From a virus, in the IMG/VR virus record IMGVR_UViG_3300035701_000315, positions 1 to 22,757 of that record: DNA of 22,757 bases; one strand, written 5' to 3'. Of the stretch, positions 7,514 through 15,497 are shown one piece after another. The notes under the pieces were generated by a model. It was not told where the DNA came from, searched no databases, and saw nothing but the letters and a program-made list of their open reading frames with translations. The translations under genes were made by a program, and so were the position numbers. Within the stretch, counting starts at the first letter, position 1, and each line of letters opens with the position of its first letter.

Positions 7514-9078
7514 TCGAGGCAGAGGAGCGTAGAGTGTACGGCCCGCCGGGGACGGGCAAGACGACGTGGATCGCCCACAGGGCCGAGGAGCTCGCCGACG
7601 AGTTTGGGGCCGACCAGGTCTCGATATGCTCGCTGACCAGGGCGGCCATCAGAGAGGTGGCGGGCCGTGACCTATCGATACCGAGCGAGAATATTACCAC
7701 CCTGCACGCGAGGTGCAAGAGGGCGCTGATGGCCGGCAAGCCGGCGGAGGCGGAGGCGAAGTCCTTCGCCAAGGCCCACCCGTCCTTCGCCACCGACGAG
7801 TGCATGCCCAAGGGACTTGTCCGCGGGTCGTCCGACGACGACACCTCCGACGAGGTCCTGCTCTCGGGCGGTGGGCTGACCCTCTACGAGCACGCCCAGA
7901 TCCTGAGGCAGCAGATGGTGTCCCCGAGGGAGTGGGAGCCGAGGGTGGCGATGTGGTACGCCGTCTGGTCAGACTGGTGCAAGGCCGAGGGGCTCCTCGA
8001 CTTCACCGGGTGGCTCGAGGCGTGCAACGGCACCCACGCGCTCCCGCCGCAGCAGATCCTGTTCGTCGACGAGGCGCAGGACCACACCCCGCTCCAGCTG
8101 GCGGTCGTGAGGTCGTGGGACGTCCGCCGCCGATACCTGGTGGGCGACGACGACCAGAACCTCTACGAGTGGAGCGGCGCGGTCCCGAGGAGGTTCCTCG
8201 AGCCGGCGATCCCCGAGGAGCACGAGATGGTCCTCTCGCAGTCATACAGAGTGCCGAGGGCAGTCCACGGCGTGGCGTCGGCGTGGATAAGCGCCGTCTC
8301 GTACCGCAAGGAGAAGGAGTACACCCCGAGGGATGCCGACGGGGAGCTCGATTACTCGGGCTTCAGCCTGCTCGACGCGCGGTCGGGGGGCGTCCCCGAC
8401 TCGTGGCGCGACCCCGACAGGAGGGCCATGGTGCTCGCGTCGTGCTCCTACATGCTAAACGACGTGCTCCACGCGCTCAAGGCGGAGGCTATTCCGTTCC
8501 ACAACCCATATCGGAGGGCCGACGCGCACTGGAACCCGCTCGAGAGGCCCCTCCAGACCATGAGGAGCCTGGTGGTCGGGGATAGGGACTGGACGGGCAA
8601 CGAGGCGCTCAGGTGGGCGTCCGCGCTCTCCGAGGGAAAGGCGTTCTACCGTGGCGGCAAGGGCGCGTTCCTCGAGTCATGTCGCGAGGCGGGTGGCCAC
8701 CCGCTGCCGGGAGGCCTCGTCGGCGAGTTCGTGTCGGACGACGCCGAGGACCTCGCGATCTCGCAGGACATCGCCATCTTTGAGAAGATGCGCATGACCG
8801 GCGCGACCGGAGACTGGCCTTATTCCATCAGGGTCGCCCGCGCCCACGGGGTCGGGGTGGAGCCTTGGGTCATCGTTGGGACGATCCATTCGGTCAAGGG
8901 CGGTGAGGCCGACACTGTCGCTCTCTTTCCTGACCTGTCACCCGCCGGGTACGCCGAATACGCGTCCTCGGCGCATCGGGACCGCATCATCAGGTTGTTT
9001 TACGTGGGCATGACGAGGGCGAGGGATAGGCTCGAGTTGTGCGAGAGGAGCTCGCCGCGGGCCGTCGACTGGATTTAG
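7510..9078 (+). CDS. UvrD/Rep-like superfamily 1 helicase
   Basis: A 522-residue SF1 helicase. Motifs appear in order: Walker A GPPGTGKTT (residues 11-19), motif Ia SLTRAA, Walker B FVDEAQD (D187-D191), motif III GDDDQNLYEWSGA (from G212), motif IV QSYRVP, motif V TIHSVKGGEAD near 458, and motif VI YVGMTRARDRL (498-508). The protein is shorter than UvrD or Rep (about 700 residues), so the 2A/2B region is reduced. It probably unwinds DNA 3'-5' during viral replication or repair. No hexameric DnaB-like or MCM-like helicase is seen in the window, so this or the SNF2 protein may have to serve at the fork unless another is encoded elsewhere. Confidence 0.9.
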   Translation: MIEAEERRVYGPPGTGKTTWIAHRAEELADEFGADQVSICSLTRAAIREVAGRDLSIPSENITTLHARCKRALMAGKPAEAEAKSFAKAHPSFATDECMPKGLVRGSSDDDTSDEVLLSGGGLTLYEHAQILRQQMVSPREWEPRVAMWYAVWSDWCKAEGLLDFTGWLEACNGTHALPPQQILFVDEAQDHTPLQLAVVRSWDVRRRYLVGDDDQNLYEWSGAVPRRFLEPAIPEEHEMVLSQSYRVPRAVHGVASAWISAVSYRKEKEYTPRDADGELDYSGFSLLDARSGGVPDSWRDPDRRAMVLASCSYMLNDVLHALKAEAIPFHNPYRRADAHWNPLERPLQTMRSLVVGDRDWTGNEALRWASALSEGKAFYRGGKGAFLESCREAGGHPLPGGLVGEFVSDDAEDLAISQDIAIFEKMRMTGATGDWPYSIRVARAHGVGVEPWVIVGTIHSVKGGEADTVALFPDLSPAGYAEYASSAHRDRIIRLFYVGMTRARDRLELCERSSPRAVDWI

Positions 9079-9088
9079 GAGAACTACC

Positions 9089-9271
9089 ATGAACGAGAAG
9101 CGAGAGAGGGCGATGATCGCCAAGGAAGTGGCCGTGGAGCTGGGCGTCAGTGTTCATACTGTGCATGCCCTCCTGCGCGCCGGGGAGCTTGTTGGCTTCA
9201 AGATCAAGCGACAGTGGCGGGTGCGGCCCGAGGCCGTGGTGGCGTTCGAGACGAGGGGGCGGCGCCCGTGA
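9089..9271 (+). CDS. Small HTH protein, MerR/excisionase-like
   Basis: A 60-residue protein with a winged-HTH layout of the excisionase/MerR type: IAKEVAVELGVSVHTVHALLRAG is helix-turn-helix, and the end IKRQWRVRPEAVVAFE is the usual wing plus helix. An AGGAGA ribosome site (9077-9082) lies six bases before the ATG. The gene opens the modified-base block and its stop overlaps the GTG of queD, so it may regulate that operon. No integrase is nearby, which argues against a simple excisionase role. Confidence 0.7.
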   Translation: MNEKRERAMIAKEVAVELGVSVHTVHALLRAGELVGFKIKRQWRVRPEAVVAFETRGRRP

Positions 9272-9621
9272 GGATAGGCAGGGAGTTCACCTTCGACGCG
9301 GCCCACTTCCTCCCGAACCACCCGGGGAAGTGCAAAAACATGCACGGCCACACCTATAGGGTGATCGTGGAGATCGACGGCATGCCAGACCCCGAGACTG
9401 GGATGGTTATGGACTTCGGGGACTTGTCGAACCTGGTCCACCGATATCTCATCTCGAGGGTGGACCACGAGACGCTGAACAACGTCTTCGAGTTCCTTCC
9501 CACGGCCGAGAACCTCGCCGTCAAGTTCGTGAGCATCCTCGCGGAGGCGCTCCCGAGGGACGTGAGGCTGGCGTCGGTCCGGCTCTACGAGACGCCCGAC
9601 TCCTACGCGGAGGCGCCCTGA
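9268..9621 (+). CDS. queD: 6-carboxytetrahydropterin synthase QueD
   Basis: A 117-residue enzyme of the PTPS/QueD family. It starts at a GTG overlapping the HTH gene stop. The zinc-binding histidines are visible at AAHF (H13) and HGH (H26, H28). The catalytic Cys is at C22, within CKNMHGH, matching the QueD Cx3HGH pattern. VMDFGDL and DHETLNN are also family hallmarks, and the end has PTAENLA and VRLYETPDSYAEAP. It converts dihydroneopterin triphosphate, the FolE product, into carboxytetrahydropterin, the second step toward 7-deazaguanines. It is followed at once by queE and folE, so three consecutive steps of the pathway are encoded together. Confidence 0.93.
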   Translation: MRIGREFTFDAAHFLPNHPGKCKNMHGHTYRVIVEIDGMPDPETGMVMDFGDLSNLVHRYLISRVDHETLNNVFEFLPTAENLAVKFVSILAEALPRDVRLASVRLYETPDSYAEAP

Positions 9622-10289
9622 TGGACTCGACGATACCGATATCAGAGATCTTCGGGCCGACGATCCAGGGCGAGGGCATCCACGTCGGGAGGAGGGCCGT
9701 CTTCATCCGCACCGTGGGGTGCGACTCGTCCTGCTCCTGGTGCGACACCAAGTACGCGAGGGGCGGAGGCCACAGGATGACCGTGGCCGAGATCGTCCTC
9801 GCTGTGAACGAGAGGTCCTACTGCAAGCTAGTCGTCCTGACCGGGGGCAACCCCGCCATTCACGACTGCGGGGGCCTCGTGGACGTGCTCAGGAGCACGG
9901 GGCGAGAGGTTCACGTCGAGACCCAGGGGACGGTTGTCCCATACTGGTTCAGGATGGCCGCGTTGGTCACCATCTGCCCCAAGATCGCGTCGGACTCCGA
10001 CTTCGAGCACGCCAAGGAGGCGATTAGGTCGACGATGGCGATAGCCAGCGTCCAACTGAAATACGTCGTGTTCGACGGGGACGACTACCGCTGGGCCAAG
10101 TCGCTCTCGCGGGCGTTCCCCCAGCTACCGATGACCATCCAGCCGGGATACGACTGCGAGTGGGGCACCTACCCATATGGGATGGCGGCGCTCGCCGAGC
10201 ACGTCGCGTCCGACGAGGACTTGCACGACGGGGTCAGGTTCCTGCCCCAGGTGCACAGACTAGTGTGGGGGAATAGGCGTGGCGTCTGA
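9621..10289 (+). CDS. queE: 7-carboxy-7-deazaguanine synthase QueE (radical SAM)
   Basis: A 222-residue radical SAM enzyme. The N-terminal EIFGPTIQGEG is the QueE signature, and the SAM-cluster cysteines are C34, C38 and C41 (CDSSCSWC, a CxxxCxxC). The glycine-rich motif reads LTGGNPAIH, with Asn where many radical SAM proteins have Glu; I believe this occurs in the QueE family. HVETQGT and TICPK follow. It rearranges carboxytetrahydropterin into 7-carboxy-7-deazaguanine (CDG). The ATG overlaps the queD stop by one base. QueC, which turns CDG into preQ0, is not in the window. Confidence 0.94.
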   Translation: MDSTIPISEIFGPTIQGEGIHVGRRAVFIRTVGCDSSCSWCDTKYARGGGHRMTVAEIVLAVNERSYCKLVVLTGGNPAIHDCGGLVDVLRSTGREVHVETQGTVVPYWFRMAALVTICPKIASDSDFEHAKEAIRSTMAIASVQLKYVVFDGDDYRWAKSLSRAFPQLPMTIQPGYDCEWGTYPYGMAALAEHVASDEDLHDGVRFLPQVHRLVWGNRRGV

Positions 10290-10878
10290 TACCGACACGG
10301 CCAAGACCTCGGAGAGGACGAGGGAGATCGTGCGCGAGCTCCTCGCCCTGATCTCGTTCGACCAGATCGACGGCGAGGCCCTGCGGAACACCCCGGGCCG
10401 CGTCCATAGGTCATTCAAGGAGCTATACGGTGGGTACCGCCAGGACCCCGCCGCCATTCTGGCGCTGACGTTCGTCAGGTCGGGGGTTGACGAGATGGTG
10501 GCCGTCACGCACGTGCCGTTCTTCTCGATGTGTGAGCACCACATGCTGCCGATAATCGGGACGGCCCACGTCGGCTACATCCCCGACGGCCGCATAGTCG
10601 GGATAAGCAAGATCCCACGCCTGATCGAGTGCTACTCGAGGAGGCTTCAACTCCAGGAGAGGATGACGAGCGACATCGCCGACGCGTTCATGCGGCACGT
10701 CGCGCCCAAGGGCGTCGGCGTCATCATGTCTGCCGAGCACACGTGCATGACGATGAGGGGAGTGAACAAGCCGGGGTCGAGGACCGTGACCAGCGCCATG
10801 AGGGGACTGTTCAAGGACGACCCCAAGACGAGGGCGGAGTTCCTCCGCCTGATCGAGGAGGGAGGTAGGAAGCCATGA
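10279..10878 (+). CDS. folE: GTP cyclohydrolase I FolE
   Basis: A 199-residue enzyme beginning at a GTG within the end of queE. The zinc ligands are visible at CEHH (C85, H88) and at EHTCM (C156). GRVHRSFKELYGGY, LPIIGTAHVGYIPDGRIVGISKIPRLIECYSRRLQLQERMT and the C-terminal SRTVTSAMRG are all strongly conserved family blocks (quoted here in part as one reading of the central core). It makes dihydroneopterin triphosphate from GTP, the entry step for QueD. In a virus with QueD and QueE its role is most likely 7-deazaguanine synthesis rather than folate. Full length for the family, with no anomaly seen. Confidence 0.94.
   Translation: MASDTDTAKTSERTREIVRELLALISFDQIDGEALRNTPGRVHRSFKELYGGYRQDPAAILALTFVRSGVDEMVAVTHVPFFSMCEHHMLPIIGTAHVGYIPDGRIVGISKIPRLIECYSRRLQLQERMTSDIADAFMRHVAPKGVGVIMSAEHTCMTMRGVNKPGSRTVTSAMRGLFKDDPKTRAEFLRLIEEGGRKP
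10861..10865 (+). promoter_or_regulatory. Shine-Dalgarno site GGAGG for the fusion gene
   Basis: GGAGG lies nine bases before the ATG at 10875, inside the end of folE. It supports separate initiation of the downstream fusion gene. Confidence 0.55.
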
Positions 10879-11813
10879 TGAGACTACAAGTGTCTACCAG
10901 GGTCGACGGGTTCCACAGGTGGCCCGGCGCGCCCGATACGAGGTCGTACCTCAGGGAGCGCCACCACCACGAGTTCAGGGTGAGGGTCGTGATCGGCGTG
11001 GACGACCCGGACCGCGAGTTCGAGTTCCACGACGTCAGGGACAGGCTGGACGGGGTCCTCGCCGAGGCGTTCCCGCTCGGGGAGTTCGGCGACAAGTCCT
11101 GCGAGCAGATAGGGCTGGAGGTCCTGACCAGGATGCCGGAGGCCTCTATGGTCAGGGTCGACGAGGACGATCGCCACGGGGCCGTCGTGGACCGCGACCC
11201 GGACGTGGCGCTGATGGCCGGGCGGCCGCGGCCAGAAGTGATAACCGTCTGCGGGTCGACCAGGTTCAAGGGGGAGACGCAGGCCGCCATCCTCGAGCTC
11301 GAGAGGGAGGGCAAGGCGGTGTTCTCGGTGGGTGGGTTCACGCACGCCGACCGAATACCCACGCCCGACGCGGAGAAGGCCGGGTTCGACGCCCTCCACA
11401 AGGCCAAGATCGAGATGAGCGACGCGATATACGTCGTGAACGTCGACGGATATACCGGCGCGAGCACGGCGGACGAAATAATGCTCGCCTGGAGACTGGG
11501 CATACCGGTCCGATGGAGATACCCCGAGTACGCCCTCGACCACGAGCCGATCGAGCGGTTCTTCTCTGAGATGGAGAAGGTGCTGCTGGCCAACGCCGAG
11601 AAGGGTGGGTGGAGGGACGAGGGGCTCGGAGTCCTCCTCGATGGGGTTCAGAAGGAGTTCCTCGAGCTTAGAGAGGCCGTTCATCGATACGTGAACGGCC
11701 CGGCCCGCGAGGAGATGATGCGCGACGTCGTTCACGAGGCCGCCGACGTGGCGAACAGGGCGATGATGGTCGCCGACGTCGCTCGGATGATGTGGGGCAA
11801 GGGGTATCGCTGA
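10875..11813 (+). CDS. Three-domain fusion: PTPS/QueD-like, deoxyribosyltransferase-like, MazG/MazZ-like
   Basis: A 312-residue protein that reads as three domains. Residues 1 to about 115 resemble the small PTPS-like phage domain (RERHHHEFRVRVV, then FEFHDVRDRL and SCEQIGLEVL), but no Cys stands before the histidines as in true QueD. Residues 123 to about 215 resemble nucleoside 2-deoxyribosyltransferase/DUF4406-like proteins (ITVCGSTRF, GFTHAD, KIEMSDAIYVV, STADEIMLAWRLGIPV). Residues 220-312 have the MazG pattern ExxE (E261, E264) and ExxD (E288, D291), in EFLELREA and HEAADVANRAMM. MazG enzymes cleave NTPs to NMP plus pyrophosphate. In Z-genome phages MazZ makes dGMP for PurZ, and a PurZ-like gene lies three genes downstream. 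The fusion itself is seen; the joint function is inferred. Confidence 0.75.
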   Translation: MMRLQVSTRVDGFHRWPGAPDTRSYLRERHHHEFRVRVVIGVDDPDREFEFHDVRDRLDGVLAEAFPLGEFGDKSCEQIGLEVLTRMPEASMVRVDEDDRHGAVVDRDPDVALMAGRPRPEVITVCGSTRFKGETQAAILELEREGKAVFSVGGFTHADRIPTPDAEKAGFDALHKAKIEMSDAIYVVNVDGYTGASTADEIMLAWRLGIPVRWRYPEYALDHEPIERFFSEMEKVLLANAEKGGWRDEGLGVLLDGVQKEFLELREAVHRYVNGPAREEMMRDVVHEAADVANRAMMVADVARMMWGKGYR

Positions 11814-13537
11814 TGCATCAGGTCTCCGAGTACGACGCCCACCGTCACAAGATCTTCTTCGACCGATACGCCCTGAAGAGACCGGACGGGCGCCCGATCG
11901 AGGCGACCCCCGGCGACATGTTCACCCGCGTGGCCCAGGCGGTGGCTCGCGACGTCGAGCAGGCGAATAGGTTCCACGGGTGGATGAGGGAGTTCGCCTT
12001 CGTGCCCGGTGGGCGCATACTAGCCGGGGCAGGGGGCAAGAGGTCGGCGACCCTCTATAACTGCTTCGTCATCGGGCTGCGAGACCTAACGGGGAGCCAC
12101 GGCTGCGACAGCCGCGTCTCGATCATGAAGATGATGACGAGGATGGTCGAGATCAACGCCAGGGGCGGCGGCGTGGGCATCAACTGGTCGGCCCTCAGGC
12201 CGTCTGGCTCCTATATCCGAGGGGTGGACGGCCAGTCGAGCGGCCCGAACGGCTGGATGCGGGGCGCGGACGCCCTCTCGAACCAGATCCGCCAGGGGGG
12301 CTCGAGGACTGCGGCCCTCATGTTCATGCTGGACGACTGGCATCCCGACGCGCCCGAGTTCGCGAGGACGCGCCAGAGGTTCCTCCGCGCGAACTTCTCA
12401 ATCGGCGTGTCGGACGCCTTCATGGGCGCGCTGGCGTCGGGCGGAATGTGGCACACCATCTTCCCCAGACTGGACCACATCGACTATGACAGAGACTGGT
12501 GCGGAAGCACTAGTGTCTGGAGTGGCGACGTCGTCGAGTACGACTGCCTGCCCGCCGAGACGATGTGGCGGGACATGGCCGAGTCGGCGCACGCCATAGG
12601 GAGCCCGGGCGTCGTATTCATCGATCGCTGCCACAGGGCGTCGAACACGTGGTATCGCGGCAGGATAGTCGGGACGAACCCGTGCGGGGAGCAGCCGCTG
12701 CCAGAGGACGGGTGCTGCAACCTCGGGGCCGTCAACCTCGCCGCCTTCTGGAACGAGGTATCTGGGGGGATGGACATGGAGGCCCTGCGAGGGTGCGTCG
12801 GCGACGCCGTCGAGTTCCTCGACCGCGTGGTCGACGTGAGCCCACCCATGGACGCACGCATAGACGCCGAGCAGGCGGAGTGCAGGAGGGTCGGCCTCGG
12901 GACCATGGGGCTGGCCGACGTCCTCATCCTGCATGGGATTCGATATGGGTCTGATGAGAGCCTCGGGTTCATCGACGACCTCTACGCGTTCATCCGAGAC
13001 TGCGCGTACGAAAGGAGCATAGCGCTCGCGGAGGAGCTCGGGCCGGCCCCCGGCTATACTCAGCAGCTCCTCGACTCGGGGTTCGCGCAGACACTGCCGC
13101 AGTGGATCCGAGACGGAATAGCCACCCACGGCATCAGGAACCTCACCCTGCTGACGCAGGCTCCGACGGGGACGACGAGCGCGCTCGCCGGTGCGTCGAG
13201 TGGCATCGAGCCGGTATTCGCGGCCAGGTACACGAGGACGGACGCGACCGGCTGCCACGTCGTGGAGCACCCGCTGTTCTCCACCCCTGAGATGGCGGTC
13301 GGTGACGAGTTGGTCACGGCCATGGAGATAACCCCGCTCCGCCACGTGCTGGTGCAGGCCGAGGTGCAGAGATACGTGGACGCGTCGGTGTCGAAGACCG
13401 TCAACCTCCCAGAGTCGGCGACGGCCGAGGATATCGCCTACATCTTCCGCCTCGCCTACGACCGCGGATGCAAGGGCATCACCGTCTATCGGGACAAGTC
13501 GGGCGAGGGCGTCTACTGCGAGGAGTGCCGACTATGA
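11813..13537 (+). CDS. nrdJ: Class II (B12-dependent) ribonucleotide reductase
   Basis: A compact 574-residue reductase. Recognisable blocks are the N-terminal PGGRILAGAG, LYNCFVIG (C84, a redox cysteine), NARGGGVGINWSALRP, the active-site NPCGEQPL (N289, C291 thiyl radical site, E293), CCNLGAVNLA, PTGTTSALAGASSGIEPVF and KGITVYRDKS. It ends YCEECRL, a CxxC pair suited to re-reduction by thioredoxin. No glycyl-radical motif and no NrdB partner are present, which fits adenosylcobalamin dependence; the cofactor must come from the host. It would supply deoxynucleotides for replication and for the modified-base enzymes around it. The ATG at 11813 overlaps the preceding stop (TGATG), and the stop overlaps the next start (ATGA). 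Confidence 0.93.
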   Translation: MHQVSEYDAHRHKIFFDRYALKRPDGRPIEATPGDMFTRVAQAVARDVEQANRFHGWMREFAFVPGGRILAGAGGKRSATLYNCFVIGLRDLTGSHGCDSRVSIMKMMTRMVEINARGGGVGINWSALRPSGSYIRGVDGQSSGPNGWMRGADALSNQIRQGGSRTAALMFMLDDWHPDAPEFARTRQRFLRANFSIGVSDAFMGALASGGMWHTIFPRLDHIDYDRDWCGSTSVWSGDVVEYDCLPAETMWRDMAESAHAIGSPGVVFIDRCHRASNTWYRGRIVGTNPCGEQPLPEDGCCNLGAVNLAAFWNEVSGGMDMEALRGCVGDAVEFLDRVVDVSPPMDARIDAEQAECRRVGLGTMGLADVLILHGIRYGSDESLGFIDDLYAFIRDCAYERSIALAEELGPAPGYTQQLLDSGFAQTLPQWIRDGIATHGIRNLTLLTQAPTGTTSALAGASSGIEPVFAARYTRTDATGCHVVEHPLFSTPEMAVGDELVTAMEITPLRHVLVQAEVQRYVDASVSKTVNLPESATAEDIAYIFRLAYDRGCKGITVYRDKSGEGVYCEECRL

Positions 13538-14289
13538 GGATAGCCACCATACTGCCGATACCGTTCATGCGGCTCGAGATGGAGTCAGACTACCACATGT
13601 GCCTCGCTCATCTCTTGTGCTACCCCGCCTACGCCATGTTCTTCGCCGACCAGGTGGACCGCGGGCGGTTCGTCCTCATGGACAACGGCGTCGTGGAGAC
13701 GGGAGTCGCCATGCCGATAGATAGGCTGTTCACGCTCGCCGAGGCCCTCCGCCCGACCCAGGTGTGCCTGCCCGACGCGATCAACGACAAGAGGTCCACC
13801 CTCACCAAGTTCCACTTGGCGGCGAGGCAGTGGGCGGGCGGGTTCGAGACGATGGTAATACCCCAGGGCGAGACCCTCGTCGAGTGGGTGAGGTGCGCCA
13901 AGACGATGCTGAACGAGGCCGGCGCCGCGGGCGTCACGGCGATGGGCATCACGAAGTTCCTCGAGGGCAAGGTGGCGTGCAGGGCCGACGCGATCGAGGC
14001 CGTCCCGGGCCTCGTCGACAGCGGCCTCGACCTCCACCTCCTCGGGGTGATGGGCGACGACCCGACGGAGATCCACGAGACTGATACGAGGCTGCCCGGT
14101 CGGATCCGCGGGTGCGACTCCGGCGTCGCGGCTATCTACACACAGGAGGGACTAACCGTCGGGGCCGCCCCGAGGCCGAGGGTGGAGCTCGACTTCAATC
14201 CTCAGCCGTTCGGGGACGCCCGCATGCGCAGGCTAGAGAAGAACATCGCTCGGTGGAAGTCCGCGGCCGCGGCGGGGGCCTACGAATGA
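13534..14289 (+). CDS. DpdA-like DNA 7-deazaguanine transglycosylase
   Basis: A 251-residue protein resembling the short TGT-related transglycosylases (DpdA family) of phages that exchange guanine in DNA for a 7-deazaguanine. The N terminus carries ILPIPF and YHMCLAHLLCYPAYAMFF. The core has a LMDNGVVETG strand (D50), then QVCLPDAIND (D81, D85), where TGT enzymes hold active-site acids. LGVMGDD and RGCDSGVAA (D195) follow, the latter a candidate nucleophile region. It is shorter than tRNA TGT and lacks an obvious zinc-cysteine cluster near the C terminus. Its place just after queD, queE and folE strongly supports the role. The exact DpdA subfamily, and so the base inserted, cannot be told by eye. 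Confidence 0.75.
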   Translation: MRIATILPIPFMRLEMESDYHMCLAHLLCYPAYAMFFADQVDRGRFVLMDNGVVETGVAMPIDRLFTLAEALRPTQVCLPDAINDKRSTLTKFHLAARQWAGGFETMVIPQGETLVEWVRCAKTMLNEAGAAGVTAMGITKFLEGKVACRADAIEAVPGLVDSGLDLHLLGVMGDDPTEIHETDTRLPGRIRGCDSGVAAIYTQEGLTVGAAPRPRVELDFNPQPFGDARMRRLEKNIARWKSAAAAGAYE

Positions 14290-15497
14290 CGGCGATCGCG
14301 GTCATGGGCCTCCAATGGGGCGACGAGGGCAAGGGCCGAGTCGTCGACTGGCTGGCCGGGCGGGCCGACACGGTCGTCCGAGTGAACGGGGGCGCGAACG
14401 CGGGGCACACGGTCCCACTGGAAGACGGGCGGGTCGGTAAGGTCCACCAGGTCCCGTCGGGGGCGTTCAGGCACGGGGTGGGGCTGGCCCTAGGTCCCGG
14501 CGTGGTGATCGACCCAGTCAAACTGATAAGAGAGATCGAAGAGATCGAGGCCATGGGGGGCTCCCCGGTCGTCCCTAGGCTGTACATCGACAGTGCGGCC
14601 CACGTCATCATGCCGATTCACGTCGACGAGGACAGGGCCTCGGAGGAGGCCGCCGGGGCCGAGTCGATCGGCACCACGAGGACGGGTAATGGGCCGGCCT
14701 ACGCGGACAAGTCCCGCAGGGTGGGCATTCGCATGGACGATCTCAGGGGCGACGCCTCGGACCTAACCTCCAAGATCGAGAGGGCGATGCGAGATCGCCG
14801 CGGCGACGTCCGCGACCAGCTGGCGTGGGCCGGGCACGCCATATTCGCGCTGGCCGAGGCGGGAGTCCTAGAGCGCGTGTGCGACGTGTCCACAGTACTG
14901 GCCGTGAAGCGGGATACTGGGCGCAACCTCCTGTTCGAGATCGCCCACGGCTACGAGCTCGACATCGACCACGGCGCCTACCCATACGTGACGTCGTCGT
15001 CGTGCGGCATCGGCGCCGTCTACTCCGGCGGCGGGTTCGACCCGAGGAGCATCGGCCACGTCGTCGGAGTCATGAAGCCCTACTCGACGCGAATAGGCGC
15101 CGGGCCGTTCACCGCGCCGTTCGCCCCCCTAGAGGAGAGAAACATCCGCGAGGTCGGCGGCGAGTACGGGACGACCACGGGGCGTCCGAGGAGGATAGGC
15201 GTCCTCGACCTCGGCCGCGTCAGGAGGGCGTGCGAGGTGAACGGCGTCGACTCGATCGCCATCACACACATGGACATCGCCGAGAGCCTCGGTCACGTGC
15301 CGTTCGCAGACTGCACCGGCCGCTTCACGTCGTGCCACTGGTCCGAGCTCACTCAGAGGATCGAGTCGTGGACAGGAATTCCAGTGCAATTCATATCCAA
15401 TGGCCCCCAACGCTCCACAATGCGGGAGCCGATGGGAGAGCTGGGGGACGGCGTGTGGACCCGACTCAAGAGGAGGGAGGCGCGGCAGCGCATATGA
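14286..15497 (+). CDS. PurZ/PurA-like adenylosuccinate synthetase homologue
   Basis: A 403-residue member of the adenylosuccinate synthetase family. The N terminus has LQWGDEGKG (catalytic Asp D13), NAGHT (H41) and PSG. The substrate loop reads IGTTRTGNGPAYADK (128-142), with GNG where bacterial PurA has GIG. Later blocks are PYVTSSSCGIG, KPYSTRIGAGPF, GEYGTTTGRPRRIG and THMD where PurA has TKxD for guanine-nucleotide recognition. PurZ enzymes condense dGMP with aspartate toward 2-aminoadenine DNA. Published PurZ proteins often replace the catalytic Asp with Ser; a deeper group named PurZ0 keeps it, as here. Context (virus, MazG-like domain, RNR, polymerase) favours a PurZ role, but a plain PurA cannot be excluded. 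The start overlaps the dpdA-like stop; the stop overlaps the polymerase start. Confidence 0.82.
   Translation: MTAIAVMGLQWGDEGKGRVVDWLAGRADTVVRVNGGANAGHTVPLEDGRVGKVHQVPSGAFRHGVGLALGPGVVIDPVKLIREIEEIEAMGGSPVVPRLYIDSAAHVIMPIHVDEDRASEEAAGAESIGTTRTGNGPAYADKSRRVGIRMDDLRGDASDLTSKIERAMRDRRGDVRDQLAWAGHAIFALAEAGVLERVCDVSTVLAVKRDTGRNLLFEIAHGYELDIDHGAYPYVTSSSCGIGAVYSGGGFDPRSIGHVVGVMKPYSTRIGAGPFTAPFAPLEERNIREVGGEYGTTTGRPRRIGVLDLGRVRRACEVNGVDSIAITHMDIAESLGHVPFADCTGRFTSCHWSELTQRIESWTGIPVQFISNGPQRSTMREPMGELGDGVWTRLKRREARQRI

Noticed and set aside
9089-9271. Excisionase of an integrated element
   Set aside because: The fold fits, but no integrase or attachment-site repeat is visible and the gene is coupled to queD, so a regulator is likelier.
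10875-11240. Second true QueD enzyme in the fusion gene
   Set aside because: Histidines are present, but no catalytic Cys stands before an HGH motif, so enzyme activity is not supported; it is called PTPS-like only.
15033-15046. GGGTTCGACCC, like a tRNA T-arm
   Set aside because: It encodes GFDP within the PurZ-like gene. No acceptor stem, D-arm or anticodon arm surrounds it.
14825-15493. In-frame extension upstream of the polymerase ATG giving a 1053-residue protein
   Set aside because: It lies wholly inside the PurZ-like gene, reads as Arg/Pro-rich shadow sequence and has no domain. The UDG domain begins right after the ATG at 15494.
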